Positions 25,441-34,294 are shown, numbered from the stretch's first letter. The stretch is 59,845 nucleotides of DNA from Gammaproteobacteria bacterium (GCA_028821405.1 JAPPGK010000034.1:1-59845), one strand, 5' to 3'. Translations and numbers: made by a program. The notes: generated by a model not told the origin, from the sequence alone.

Positions 25441-26709
25441 TCACGTCCGCACCGTGAGTCCGTCCGCCAACGAGAGCCTGAAGGCACGCCACGCCGGCAC
25501 GAGGGCCAGCAAGCCGGCGGCACCCGTCACCGCTGCGACCACGACGAGGTCGAACTCGCCGGGCAAGCCAGCATGCAGGTAGAAACCGAAGTTGGCGAGC
25601 ACCAATGGACGCGCCGCAAGCATGGCGAGGTGGACGACGACAACGCCCGAAAGCGCCGCCACGGCCGCCAGCAGCACCGCCTCGGCGAGAAGCAGGCCGA
25701 ACACGAGACGCGCACCCGCGCCCATCGAGCGCAACACGGCCATCTCCCGACGACGCTCCGCGAGGCTGGTCAGGAGGGTGGTCAACATGCCGACGAGCCC
25801 GGCGGCAACGACCAGGATGCTGACAACCAGGAGTGCGGCCTCCGCAGCGCCCAAGAGTTCCCAGAGCTGCTGAAGCGTAACCCCCGGAACGATCGCCATC
25901 AGCGGCTCGCCGGCGTACTCGTTGATGAATCGCTGCAGACCGAACAGCATCAGCTTCGACTCGAGCCCCACGATGCACGCCGTGATCGCATCGGGCTTGA
26001 GTTCCTGCGCCAAGGCGTCCGCGGCAACCACGGTCTCGCGGGCACGCGGCGTCCTGGCCCAGCCGGAGTGTATGGCTTCGATGCCCGCCAACGTGACGTG
26101 GACCGTGCGGTCCACCGGCGTGCCGGTCCTGGCGAGGATGCCGCCTACCACGAAGGGCAGCTCGTCGTGGTCCTCGAAACTCACGTCGCCGATGCCGTGC
26201 GAGACGATGATGCCGTCGCCGACCGCGTAGCCCAGGGACTCGGCCACGTCGGCGCCGAGTACCGCATCGTTGACGTTCACGAACACCCCGCCGTCGGCGA
26301 ACTCGAGCGTGCGTTCCCTGGCGAACCGGTAGTGCTCGAAGTAGCCGTCGTCGGTGCCCATCACGCGGAAGCCCCGGTGGGAATCACCGAGCGAGATGGG
26401 AATCGTCCAGGCGACTTCCGGTCGCCCACGAATCTCCTGGTAGCTTTCCCACCCGATGTTGTTGGTGGCATCGCCGATCCGGAACACCGAATACAGCAGC
26501 AGGTTGATAGGGCCACTTCGCGCCCCGACGATGAGATCGGCACCGGAAATCGTGTTCGTGAAACTCGTCCGGGCTTCGGTGCGCACCCGGTCAACGCCGA
26601 TCAGGAGCGCGACGCTGACCGCCACCGACAGCACGGTGAGACCCGCCGTCAAGCGCCGGTTGAGAAGGCTCTTCGCCGCCAGCGAGAAGAGAATGCCGCT
26701 AGCCCGCAT
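25441..26709 (-). CDS. ABC transporter permease (FtsX/MacB type)
   Basis: A 422-residue inner-membrane permease with one N-terminal transmembrane helix (~20-40), a large periplasmic domain (~45-280) and three C-terminal helices (~285-415), the MacB/LolC topology. ERRREMAVLRSMGA matches the FtsX-domain coupling segment. It belongs with the ATPase at 26943-27671. The start codon lies in a 12-bp direct repeat (26698-26709) created by the adjacent insertion; before the insertion the ATG overlapped the end of the ATPase gene. Context with DUF2796 and DUF3299 suggests zinc-related export or uptake rather than lipoprotein release. Confidence 0.88.
   Translation of the reverse strand: MRASGILFSLAAKSLLNRRLTAGLTVLSVAVSVALLIGVDRVRTEARTSFTNTISGADLIVGARSGPINLLLYSVFRIGDATNNIGWESYQEIRGRPEVAWTIPISLGDSHRGFRVMGTDDGYFEHYRFARERTLEFADGGVFVNVNDAVLGADVAESLGYAVGDGIIVSHGIGDVSFEDHDELPFVVGGILARTGTPVDRTVHVTLAGIEAIHSGWARTPRARETVVAADALAQELKPDAITACIVGLESKLMLFGLQRFINEYAGEPLMAIVPGVTLQQLWELLGAAEAALLVVSILVVAAGLVGMLTTLLTSLAERRREMAVLRSMGAGARLVFGLLLAEAVLLAAVAALSGVVVVHLAMLAARPLVLANFGFYLHAGLPGEFDLVVVAAVTGAAGLLALVPAWRAFRLSLADGLTVRT
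26698..26709. repeat. 12-bp target-site duplication, copy 1
   Basis: GCTAGCCCGCAT, identical to 26942-26953. It contains the permease start codon on the minus strand. Confidence 0.75.
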
Positions 26710-26941
26710 ATCTCACCAGCCGCTTGTTACAAAGACGAAACTTTTTGGGAATCATATGCTTGCGGAGCGTGCCCATCGGGTTGAGCGTTTACAGGAAGCG
26801 CTGGCCGCGCCCTCGCCGGTCTTTTGGCCCCGTGCGCGCACATGCGACCTCAAACGTAGTCCCCGCTATGTTTTCGGTCGCGAGCACGCGCACGGAACCA
26901 AAATCCTCGGCGATCATCGCGGCCACTGGTGAGATATCCGG
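26710..26941. mobile_element. 232-bp MITE-like insertion between ABC genes
   Basis: The segment is bounded by exact 12-bp direct repeats (GCTAGCCCGCAT at 26698-26709 and 26942-26953) and carries a 12-bp perfect inverted repeat ATATCTCACCAG at 26708-26719 and 26926-26937, close to the ends. It has no transposase. Removing it and one repeat copy restores an 11-base overlap of ATPase stop and permease start. A 25-codon minus-strand frame (from 26784) runs into the permease start and stops at the TAG in the repeat, which may help reinitiation. Length, ends and duplication fit a non-autonomous element; its IS family is not identified. Confidence 0.65.
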
Positions 26942-26953
26942 GCTAGCCCGCAT
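26942..26953. repeat. 12-bp target-site duplication, copy 2
   Basis: GCTAGCCCGCAT, identical to 26698-26709. It contains the stop codon of the ABC ATPase gene. Confidence 0.75.
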
Positions 26954-27671
26954 CCACCATCCCCTCCATCGGCGCGGCGTTGATCTTCCTCATCGAGACG
27001 CTGCGCCCGAAAGACGCCGCGAGCGATGGATCATGACTCACGAATACCACCGTGCTGCCCGCGGTCGCACACTCCTCCAGGAGGAGTTTCACGAAGGCGA
27101 TCCGCGCGGTCGCGTCCATCGCCGAGGTCGGCTCGTCCGCCACCACCAGCGGCGGTCGGCCAATCAACGCCCGGGCCACGGCGACGCGTTGCTGCTGGCC
27201 GATGCTGAGTTCCGTGACACGCCGCCCGCGCAGTGCGTTCGTGCCGAGGCCGAGCCGCTCGAGCAATCGCATCGCCTCGTCGGCGAGCGATGCCGAGTTC
27301 TGCAGCGCCACTTCCGCCCTTGCCCGCGAGAAGTGGCATGGCAGTACAACGTTGTCGACGAGGGAAAGGTACGGCAGCAGGTTGAACATCTGGAACACGA
27401 AGCCGATGTTCTCCGCCCGAAAGCGGTCCCGCGCTGCCGCCCCCAACGCCGACACCGACTCGCCAAGGACGTCCACGGTGCCACCGGTCGGCGTCAGGAT
27501 GCCGGCGACGAGGCACAGCAGCGTACTCTTGCCGCTGCCGCTCGGCCCCTCCACGAAAAGGCGCTCGCCTCGGGCGACCTCCAATTGGGCGATATCGACA
27601 ACCGGGGCACCGCCCCCATACGCGAACTCGATCCGGCAAAGCCGAATCGCGGGCGAGTCGGGCGACGACAT
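26943..27671 (-). CDS. ABC transporter ATP-binding protein (LolD/MacB-like)
   Basis: A 242-residue cytoplasmic ATPase energising the FtsX-type permease. Walker A GPSGSGKST, Q-loop VFQMFNLLP, signature LSIGQQQR (Ile replacing the second Gly of LSGGQ), Walker B LVVADEPTS and the H-loop VSHDPS are all present. ATG 27671 matches the family N-terminus. The stop lies inside a 12-bp direct repeat. The gene starts 17 bases after the DUF2796 gene, so the operon is tight. Confidence 0.92.
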   Translation of the reverse strand: MSSPDSPAIRLCRIEFAYGGGAPVVDIAQLEVARGERLFVEGPSGSGKSTLLCLVAGILTPTGGTVDVLGESVSALGAAARDRFRAENIGFVFQMFNLLPYLSLVDNVVLPCHFSRARAEVALQNSASLADEAMRLLERLGLGTNALRGRRVTELSIGQQQRVAVARALIGRPPLVVADEPTSAMDATARIAFVKLLLEECATAGSTVVFVSHDPSLAASFGRSVSMRKINAAPMEGMVDAG

Positions 27672-27688
27672 GGGTCCGCAACGGCCGG

Positions 27689-28300
27689 CTAGAACCCGGT
27701 CAGCGCCGCCCGTGGCGATGCGGGGGTCAACGTCTCGACGACGGTCGCGTCGGAACCCACCGCTTGGAGTTCGATTTCCTCCAAGCCGCCGAAGGTCTCG
27801 AACGCGGTGGCCTCCAGCCACGCGATGCCGGACTCGCAGTGGTACTTGAACGTGGCCTCGAGGTCCGCATGCACCGCGGCATGTTCATCCGCGTCGTGGT
27901 CGTCGCCGTCGTGCCCGGCGGTCTCGTGGTCGGCGTGGGCACTGTCGGCATGCTCATCCGCCGTGTCGTGATCGTCGCCGTGGTCGTCGCCGACGTAGGG
28001 GGCAGTGACCTCCGGCTCCCCGGCCGACGTGCAGGTGGCGGGCAGGCGGACGATGTTCTCCGGGACTTGAACGGTTCGCATCGCCTCCCCAAGGGCTGCG
28101 TGTTGCTCGTCGTTCTCGGGCTCGTGTTCGAAACCGACGATAGAGTCCAAGGGACTCTGGAAATGGACGACGACCTCGGCGCCTTCCTGGACCAACTTCA
28201 GGACCGCGTGGCCGTGCTCGTGGGCACCGTGGGTCTCTGCGGCGTCGGCAACGAAGCCGACAACGAGCGCCAGGGCACCCAATGCTGTGCGATTTGTCAT
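27689..28300 (-). CDS. DUF2796 His-rich periplasmic protein (ZrgA-like)
   Basis: A 203-residue secreted protein of the DUF2796 family, which includes the zinc-binding component of Vibrio zrg systems. A signal peptide (~1-20) is followed by THGAHEHGHA, typical of DUF2796, and a long His/Asp-rich low-complexity segment (~100-145) of the kind that buffers zinc. The C-terminal part has FKYHCESG and GLEEIELQAVG. ATG 28300. It precedes the ABC ATPase and permease, supporting zinc uptake or homeostasis. Zinc specificity is inferred from family and context. Confidence 0.85.
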   Translation of the reverse strand: MTNRTALGALALVVGFVADAAETHGAHEHGHAVLKLVQEGAEVVVHFQSPLDSIVGFEHEPENDEQHAALGEAMRTVQVPENIVRLPATCTSAGEPEVTAPYVGDDHGDDHDTADEHADSAHADHETAGHDGDDHDADEHAAVHADLEATFKYHCESGIAWLEATAFETFGGLEEIELQAVGSDATVVETLTPASPRAALTGF

Positions 28301-28422
28301 GGTTTGCCTCCGCTTGGTGACACTATTCCTGTCCGTGGGGAAGCGTGGTCATTCCAGTCAAGTTTCTCAATGACCAGTCGGACGTGCTCCTCGCTCGGCG
28401 TGCCGGCACGAACCGGCATGGG

Positions 28423-28731
28423 TCAACCAATGAACGGCGGGGCGCGTGGTCCGTGTCCCTTGGCGATCCGCGCGGGGACCAAAACCACAGCCCGACGGAC
28501 ATCGACGATGACGCCTGGGAGACGGGTCGCCGGAATCGATGCCGCCGTCGTGGCGGCACTATCGGGGCGGTCGGCGTTGAGACACACGCTGCAGGGCACA
28601 TCGCCTTCGTCGAACGCGTGATCGGCATCGTGCAGCGTTGCGCCGACAAGCGCCACGACCAGGACACCAAGGCCTAGCGCGCTAGCCGCCTGCCCCTGGT
28701 GCCCGTGGGTGACGCCGCGCGTACGACTCAT
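28423..28731 (-). CDS. DUF2946-like small membrane protein
   Basis: A 102-residue protein with one transmembrane segment (~18-34) followed by a periplasmic-side motif HDADHAFDEGDVPCSVC that combines His, Asp and a CxxC pair, and a C-terminal RAPP. This layout resembles the DUF2946-type proteins accompanying metal-transport operons. ATG 28731 precedes the first membrane segment; the longer frame to 28980 is antisense to the peroxiredoxin. It opens the DUF2796/ABC operon and could deliver or sense metal. Confidence 0.7.
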   Translation of the reverse strand: MSRTRGVTHGHQGQAASALGLGVLVVALVGATLHDADHAFDEGDVPCSVCLNADRPDSAATTAASIPATRLPGVIVDVRRAVVLVPARIAKGHGPRAPPFIG

Positions 28732-28754
28732 GGCTCGTAGGCGGATACAAACCC

Positions 28755-29234
28755 CTAGAGCGCTTCGAGAATCGCCTCCGCCTTGCTCACCTCGAACGCG
28801 CCGGGCGCCTCCACCGCGAGCTTGGTGACGACGCCATCGTCGACGATCATGGCGTAGCGTTCCGAGCGCGTGCCCAGACCGAAACCGCGACCGTCCATTT
28901 CGAGCCCGATGGCTGCCGTGAAATCGCCATTGCCGTCCCCGGCCATGACCAACTCCCCCGCGTTCCCGTTCGCACCCCACGCATCCATCACGAACGCATC
29001 GTTGACCGCGACGCAGACGATGCTGTCCACGCCCTTGGCCTTGATCCCATCGGCATTGGCGACATAGCCCGGCAGATGTGCCTGGGAGCAGGTCGGCGTG
29101 AATGCACCGGGAACCGCGAACAGGACCACCTTCTTTCCCCCGAAGAGGTCACCGGTGGTGACCGCCGTCGGGCGACCGTCCCGCATTACGTGCAGCGTCG
29201 CCTCCGGTAGCCTGTCGCCTTCTTGAATCGCCAT
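28755..29234 (-). CDS. Peroxiredoxin (Prx5 type)
   Basis: Thiol peroxidase reducing peroxides in the cytoplasm, 159 residues, typical of Prx5. The peroxidatic site PGAFTPTCS places C49; the only other Cys (~73) is in SIVCVAV, so any resolving thiol is probably external (glutaredoxin or glutathione). ATG 29234 follows AAGGAG. It is 23 bases upstream of the DUF2946-like gene and may be the first gene of the zinc-type transcript, although a separate promoter is possible. Confidence 0.92.
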   Translation of the reverse strand: MAIQEGDRLPEATLHVMRDGRPTAVTTGDLFGGKKVVLFAVPGAFTPTCSQAHLPGYVANADGIKAKGVDSIVCVAVNDAFVMDAWGANGNAGELVMAGDGNGDFTAAIGLEMDGRGFGLGTRSERYAMIVDDGVVTKLAVEAPGAFEVSKAEAILEAL

Positions 29235-29317
29235 GCTCGCTCCTTAGATCGTGGGTCGGAAAGCGCCGAGTGTACTGCACAGACCCTGATGGTTCGATGC
29301 TCGGCCGGCAAGCCCGA

Positions 29318-30868
29318 CTAGAGAACCGCTTCGATCAGATGCGCCCCGCCTTCCGCCAACGCATCGCCAAGGCTCTTGTCAAACTCCTCGCAGGTCTCTG
29401 CCCGCGTTCCCGCAACGCCCTGGGCGTTGGCAAGGGCGACCCAGTCCAGGTCCGGCCCGGACAGGTCGAAGAGGCTGGCGGCCCGTTCGCCGATCTCGTT
29501 GACACCAAGACGCCGGTATTCGACTTCAAGGATGTTATATTGCCGGTTGGAGAAGATGACCGAGACCAAGTCGAGGTTCTCCCTGGCCGCGGTCCACAGG
29601 AACTGGTTGGTGTACATCGCACCCCCGTCGCCAAGCAATGCCAGTACCGGGCGGTCCGGACAGGCGACGGCGGCACCGACGGCTGCCGGCCCGCCTTGGC
29701 CGATGGCGCCCCCGGTGAGATTGAGCCAGGTATGCCGCACGCAACGCTGCATCACGCCATAGGCTGCGCCGCCGCCCCCGGAGTCCACGGCCACGATGCA
29801 GTTGTCCGGTGCCCGGGCGGCGAGAGTCGCGGCGATGTTGCGGACCCGCAAAGGACCGGCAGGAACGTCGGGGCGTCGGCCGCCGGGCACTTCGGCCGGC
29901 GGCGCATCCAAGGCGTCGGCGATGTCGGCGAGGGCGCGGGCCACATCCTCGTGCCGGTGTGCCACGCGGATCACTTCGCAACCCTCAGGTACCAGATCGC
30001 TCGGCAGATTTTGGTATGCGAAGAAACTGACCGGTCGTTCGGCACCGACGAGAACGAGCCTTCGAACCGTCCCCAATAGCTCAAGGATCTGTTCCGGGAA
30101 GTACGGCAGCCGGTTGATCACGGGGAGGTCCGGACCCGCCTCGACCCGGGCCGGGAAGGTGGGCGAGTATACCGAGCAGCCCGTCTTCGCCGCGATGCGG
30201 CCCGCTGCCGTGACGCCCGGTACGCCAAGGCCGTTGCCATCCACGAACAGCATCGTAGCCGAGTCGATCTGCCGCGCCGCCGACTCGATCACATCGGTTG
30301 GCACCCGGGCCTTGGCAACCGCCGCGTCGAATCCGTCCGCCTTGGGGGCGACACGTCCCGGGCCCCAGGCGCAGTCGGCCGGCAGGATCAGCGTCGAGAC
30401 GCCACCGCGAGGGTCGGGATTGGGTGCCATCGCCGCGCGGATGGCATCGGCGGCGTCGAGGCCTGCGCCGTCGCTGGTTCGCGAGGTGCGAATCCAATTC
30501 GACACGGGCTTCGCGACCGCTTCGATGTCAGAGGTCAGGGGGGCGTCGTAGGCGACGTGGTGGATCGCGTGGTCGCCGATGATGTTGACCAGGGGCGTGC
30601 CCGCCCGACGGCAGTTGTGCAGGTTGGCGATGCCGTTGCCGAGGCCCGCGCCGAGGTGCAGCAACGTGGTAGCAGGCACGCCCTTCATGCGCCCGTAGCC
30701 GTCCGCCGCGCCGGTGCAGACGCCCTCGAAGAGGCACAGGATCGCGCGCGATTCGGGAACGGCATCGATGGCTTGGACCAGGTGCATCTCCGAGGTGCCC
30801 GGGTTGGCGAAGCAGGTGTCCACGCCATGGGCCATGAGGGTTCGTATCACACTCTGGGCACCGTTCAC
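29318..30868 (-). CDS. Thiamine-diphosphate enzyme (acetolactate-synthase-like)
   Basis: A 516-residue ThDP enzyme of the acetolactate synthase/benzoylformate decarboxylase superfamily. The N-terminal PYR domain carries the activating Glu in LFEGVCTGAADGYGRM; the C-terminal domain has the ThDP motif GDGGAMYTNQ with SNRQYN. It lacks the quinone/FAD-binding signature of true IlvB and no small subunit is nearby, so a catabolic carboligase or decarboxylase is likelier. GTG 30868 has GAGGAG a few bases upstream and matches NGAQSVIRTL, the usual start. It is divergent from the small NIPSNAP-like gene at 30944. Confidence 0.88.
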   Translation of the reverse strand: MNGAQSVIRTLMAHGVDTCFANPGTSEMHLVQAIDAVPESRAILCLFEGVCTGAADGYGRMKGVPATTLLHLGAGLGNGIANLHNCRRAGTPLVNIIGDHAIHHVAYDAPLTSDIEAVAKPVSNWIRTSRTSDGAGLDAADAIRAAMAPNPDPRGGVSTLILPADCAWGPGRVAPKADGFDAAVAKARVPTDVIESAARQIDSATMLFVDGNGLGVPGVTAAGRIAAKTGCSVYSPTFPARVEAGPDLPVINRLPYFPEQILELLGTVRRLVLVGAERPVSFFAYQNLPSDLVPEGCEVIRVAHRHEDVARALADIADALDAPPAEVPGGRRPDVPAGPLRVRNIAATLAARAPDNCIVAVDSGGGGAAYGVMQRCVRHTWLNLTGGAIGQGGPAAVGAAVACPDRPVLALLGDGGAMYTNQFLWTAARENLDLVSVIFSNRQYNILEVEYRRLGVNEIGERAASLFDLSGPDLDWVALANAQGVAGTRAETCEEFDKSLGDALAEGGAHLIEAVL

Positions 30869-30943
30869 CGCGCATCTCCTCGGCTCAAAGGGCGGAGAGT
30901 TTGCCATATACTCCGCTGCCCGCGTCCGAACCCGAGGCATCCC

Positions 30944-31519
30944 ATGGCGTATGCGTTTACACGGCTCAGTGCCCACGGGCGCGACTACGGAGCCGCAGCC
31001 CAAGCGTTGCAGCATCGCGGGGTGGAACCCGCGGGCTTGTGGGGCGCTTTCCACGGACTCTTCGGCGTCGCCTCCAACGAGTTGATCGTCGTCAGCTACG
31101 GCGATGTCGACCACGTCCACGACGTGATCGCGGGAATGGATGAAGTCGTCGCGGCGAACACGCTTCTGCTCGAGCCGACGGTACGGCCAACACAGTACGC
31201 GCCGCGCACGCGGGAAGGGCTGTACGTGTTCCGGTTCTTCGAGGTGGACCACAAGGACGTGGACGAGATCGCCGCCTTGTCGTTCGAGGCGTGGAAGACC
31301 TTCGAGAACGTCGACGACTACCAGGCCGAGCCGCAGGGACTGTTCCGCCAGCAGGACACCACCGCTGCGACGGGTCGCATGTTGCTGTGCACGTGGTACG
31401 ACGGCCTCAACTCCTGGCAGGCATCGCGCACACCGCCCGCGACGGCCCGCGAGAACTTTCGCCAACGCCACGCGCTGACCAAGGGCACACTCGCCTACGC
31501 CACCCGGCTGCTTACATGA
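30944..31519 (+). CDS. Small dimeric alpha/beta-barrel-like protein
   Basis: A 191-residue cytoplasmic protein resembling NIPSNAP/EthD-like ferredoxin-fold dimers (FRFFEVDHKDVDEIAALSFEAW). No catalytic motif is assignable. ATG 30944. Its stop overlaps the start of the SnoaL-like gene (ATGA), so the two are translationally coupled. Together with the TPP enzyme, ligase and hydratase nearby it probably belongs to a catabolic island; substrate unknown. Confidence 0.7.
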   Translation: MAYAFTRLSAHGRDYGAAAQALQHRGVEPAGLWGAFHGLFGVASNELIVVSYGDVDHVHDVIAGMDEVVAANTLLLEPTVRPTQYAPRTREGLYVFRFFEVDHKDVDEIAALSFEAWKTFENVDDYQAEPQGLFRQQDTTAATGRMLLCTWYDGLNSWQASRTPPATARENFRQRHALTKGTLAYATRLLT

Positions 31520-31908
31520 ATGCCGAAGAGCATGCGCTGTTCGCCAACGACACGTTCTACCTAGCGTTCGCGCAGAAGGACATCGACGCGATGCAGCGCC
31601 TGTGGGCCGCCGATCACGCGACGTTCTGCGTCCATCCCGGGTGGCCGACCATCACCGGTCGACGCGAGATCCTCGAAAGCTGGCGGCGTATCTTGGGCAA
31701 TCCCGAGCAGCCCGGAATCGACTTCTACAACGCCAAGGCGATCATGGTCGGCGACGTCGTGATGGTGACCTGCTACGAGGAACTCCCCGGTTCGATCTGC
31801 GCCGCCACCAACGGCTTCATCGCCGAGAGCGGCGAGATGAGGCTGTTCCACCACCACTCCGGCCCCTGTGCGAATCCGCCACCACCGAGCGGCGCGCGTT
31901 CGGGGTGA
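31516..31908 (+). CDS. SnoaL/NTF2-like small protein
   Basis: A 130-residue cone-shaped NTF2-fold protein: DTFYLAFAQKDIDAMQRLWA, then FCVHPGWPTITGRREIL, the SnoaL-like pattern used for cyclases, dehydratases and hydrolases. ATG 31516 overlaps the previous stop (ATGA). Whether it is an enzyme or a ligand-binding protein cannot be told from sequence. Length is normal for the family. Confidence 0.85.
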   Translation: MNAEEHALFANDTFYLAFAQKDIDAMQRLWAADHATFCVHPGWPTITGRREILESWRRILGNPEQPGIDFYNAKAIMVGDVVMVTCYEELPGSICAATNGFIAESGEMRLFHHHSGPCANPPPPSGARSG

Positions 31909-32038
31909 ACGATGCCGTTGCGGCCGACGGGACACCCAACGAGATGCTGACCGTGACCGCTAGCCGGCACGGCGCACTCGATCCGGTTTTGGGTACAATG
32001 CGGCGTTTTCGTGAACCACCGAGATTCGAAGGGGAGTC

Positions 32039-32344
32039 ATGCCGACCTTGTCCGCCGGTAAACGTCTTAAGAGCGCCGTCTGCACCACCGAGATCATGGT
32101 GATCTCCGCCCCGGACGGGGATGTCGAACTGTCCTGCGGCGGCGCGCCGATGGTCGAAGGCGACGGCGCAAACGGCGGGGGTGTGGACCCGGGCCGCTCC
32201 GACGGGACCGCGATCGGCAAACGCTACGTCAACGGCGACGGTTCGCTGGAAGTGCTGTGCGTCAAGGCCGGGGATGGTTCGCTGTCGTCGGGCGACGCCG
32301 CGCTTGCCATCAAGGACGCCAAGAAGCTACCCAAGACCGACTGA
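32039..32344 (+). CDS. Conserved small protein upstream of acyl-CoA ligase
   Basis: A 101-residue protein beginning MPTLSAGKRLKSAVCTTEIM, with ELSCGGAPM and IGKRYV. I recall similar short proteins beside acyl-CoA ligases in actinobacteria and other high-GC bacteria, but no function is known to me. C15, C33 and C74 could bind metal. ATG 32039 is preceded by AAGGGGAG. The ligase gene starts 33 bases downstream, and the two are likely co-transcribed. Confidence 0.75.
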   Translation: MPTLSAGKRLKSAVCTTEIMVISAPDGDVELSCGGAPMVEGDGANGGGVDPGRSDGTAIGKRYVNGDGSLEVLCVKAGDGSLSSGDAALAIKDAKKLPKTD

Positions 32345-32377
32345 CCGTTCCCTTTTTTTCGCACGGACCCGTAGCCC

Positions 32378-34276
32378 GTGAACACCATGATGCTTCTCGA
32401 GATGGCCACGTCCGGGTTCGGCCATCGCATCGCCTTCACGGACCCAGCCGAAGGCTCCTCGATCACCTACCAGGAACTCTACGACGCCGCCGGTGCCGCG
32501 GCGCACCGCATCCGGGAGTCCGGCGCAACCCGGGTAGCCATGCTCGACGTCAGCAACTTGGCAGTGCCCGTCGCGTTGTTCGCCAGCGGCTGGGCCAACG
32601 TGCCCTACGTACCCATCAACTACCGACTCACCCGCGACGAGATCGACGCGTTGCTGGCACGTGTTCAGCCCGCCTTTCTCATCACCGACGACGAACGCCT
32701 GGCCGACTTGCGGGATCGCCAAGGCGTGGAGGCCATCTCCAGGGAGTCTTTCCTCGACGTCGCCCGCGCTGGCGGCGGCGAACACGAACAGCGGTCGATG
32801 GATCCCGACGATGTCGGCGTGCTGCTATTCACCAGCGGGACCACGGGCGTCCCCAAGGCGGCCGTGCTGCGCCACAAGCACTTGGTCTCCTACATCGTCA
32901 GTTCGGTGGAGTTCATGTCCGCCGAGGAGGACGAAGCGGCTTTGGTCTGCGTGCCGCCCTACCACATCGCCGGCATCGCGGCGGCGTTGAGCTCGGTCTA
33001 CGCCGGGCGACGGGTCGTGCAACTCGCCAACTTCAGCGCCGACGCCTGGATCGAGACCGCGCGTCACGAACGCATCACCACGGCGTTCGTGGTGCCTACG
33101 ATGCTCTCAAGGATCGTCGACGCCCTTGAAGGCGAGAAGACCGCCGGCATGGATCACCTGCAGTCCCTGTCCTACGGCGGCGGCAAGATGCCGCTGGCGG
33201 TCATCGAAAAGGCCATGGCGCTGTTTCCCGACACCGACTTCACCAACGCCTACGGGCTTACCGAGACGAGTTCCACGATCACCGTCCTCGGCCCGGACGA
33301 GCATCGCATGGCCGCAGTGAGCGAAGACCCCGATACGCGGCGGCGGCTCATTTCCGTCGGCATTCCCCTGCCGGGCATCGAGATCGAAGTTCGCGACGAG
33401 GATGGGCGGGCCCTTGGCGCCAAACAACGCGGCGAGATACACGTCCGCGGAGAACAGGTATCCGGCGAATACGAGGATCGCGGCAGCCTCGTGGATGCCG
33501 ATGGTTGGTTCCCCACCCGCGATGCGGGTTTCCTGGACGCCGACGGCTACCTGTTCCTCGATGGCCGCGCCGACGACGTCATCGTCCGCGGCGGCGAGAA
33601 CATGTCCCCGGGCGAGATCGAGGACGTATTGATCGCCCACGACGCGGTGACCGACGCGGCGGTGGTCGGCATCCCCAGCGAGGAATGGGGCGAAGCGGTG
33701 GCGAGCGCGGTGGTCGTGAAGAGCGACACGCCTGCCAACGAAGCGCTTATCGAGGAACTCAAGGACTGGGTCAAGAACCACATGCGTTCGTCGCGGGTCC
33801 CCGAGGTCATCGAGTTCTGGGCTGAACTGCCGTACAACGAGACCGGCAAGCTGCTGCGACGGGTGGTCAAGGACAAGCTCACGTCACCCAAGGAAAACGT
33901 CCACGCGCCACTGCCCCTGCTTTTCACAAGCGATATCGAACGCTCGCGAGCGTTCTACTGCGATCAACTCGGGTTCACGCTAACGAACCGCTACGACCCG
34001 GACGGCAAACTGTCCTGGTGCCTGCTCGTCATTGAAGGTGCGCAGATCATGCTGGAACAAGCCGACCCGGGCCGCCTGGCAGGGCTGGCCGAAGACCGGA
34101 GCGACATCGCCCTTTACTTCCTCTGCGAGGACGTCGATGTCCTGCACGAACGGTTCGCGACCAACGGCGTCGACTTGGAACCGCCCTTCGTGGCCTTCTA
34201 CGGGATGAAGCAGCTCGAGGTGCGCGACCCCGACGGGCGTTGCCTGTGCTTCGAGCATCCCGTCCGAGACGACTAG
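32378..34276 (+). CDS. Acyl-CoA ligase fused to a VOC domain
   Basis: A 632-residue protein. Residues ~1-505 form a complete AMP-dependent acyl-CoA ligase: P-loop TSGTTGVPK, NAYGLTETSS, the hinge segment DGYLFLDGRADD with VIVRGGENMSPGE, and the catalytic Lys in NETGKLLRR. Residues ~512-632 are a VOC/glyoxalase domain (PLLFTSDIERSRAFYCDQLGF ... FYGMKQLEVRDPDG), joined by a short linker with no internal stop or start signal, so the fusion looks genuine. The ligase activates a carboxylic acid with ATP and CoA; the VOC part may bind the product or be a structural add-on. Start GTG 32378 or ATG 32387. Confidence 0.88.
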   Translation: MNTMMLLEMATSGFGHRIAFTDPAEGSSITYQELYDAAGAAAHRIRESGATRVAMLDVSNLAVPVALFASGWANVPYVPINYRLTRDEIDALLARVQPAFLITDDERLADLRDRQGVEAISRESFLDVARAGGGEHEQRSMDPDDVGVLLFTSGTTGVPKAAVLRHKHLVSYIVSSVEFMSAEEDEAALVCVPPYHIAGIAAALSSVYAGRRVVQLANFSADAWIETARHERITTAFVVPTMLSRIVDALEGEKTAGMDHLQSLSYGGGKMPLAVIEKAMALFPDTDFTNAYGLTETSSTITVLGPDEHRMAAVSEDPDTRRRLISVGIPLPGIEIEVRDEDGRALGAKQRGEIHVRGEQVSGEYEDRGSLVDADGWFPTRDAGFLDADGYLFLDGRADDVIVRGGENMSPGEIEDVLIAHDAVTDAAVVGIPSEEWGEAVASAVVVKSDTPANEALIEELKDWVKNHMRSSRVPEVIEFWAELPYNETGKLLRRVVKDKLTSPKENVHAPLPLLFTSDIERSRAFYCDQLGFTLTNRYDPDGKLSWCLLVIEGAQIMLEQADPGRLAGLAEDRSDIALYFLCEDVDVLHERFATNGVDLEPPFVAFYGMKQLEVRDPDGRCLCFEHPVRDD

Positions 34277-34294
34277 CCGCAGGGACAGCCCAAC

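Noticed and set aside
29318-30868. Assignment as acetolactate synthase IlvB/IlvI
   Set aside because: No small subunit, FAD motif or branched-chain genes are nearby, so a general ThDP enzyme call is safer.
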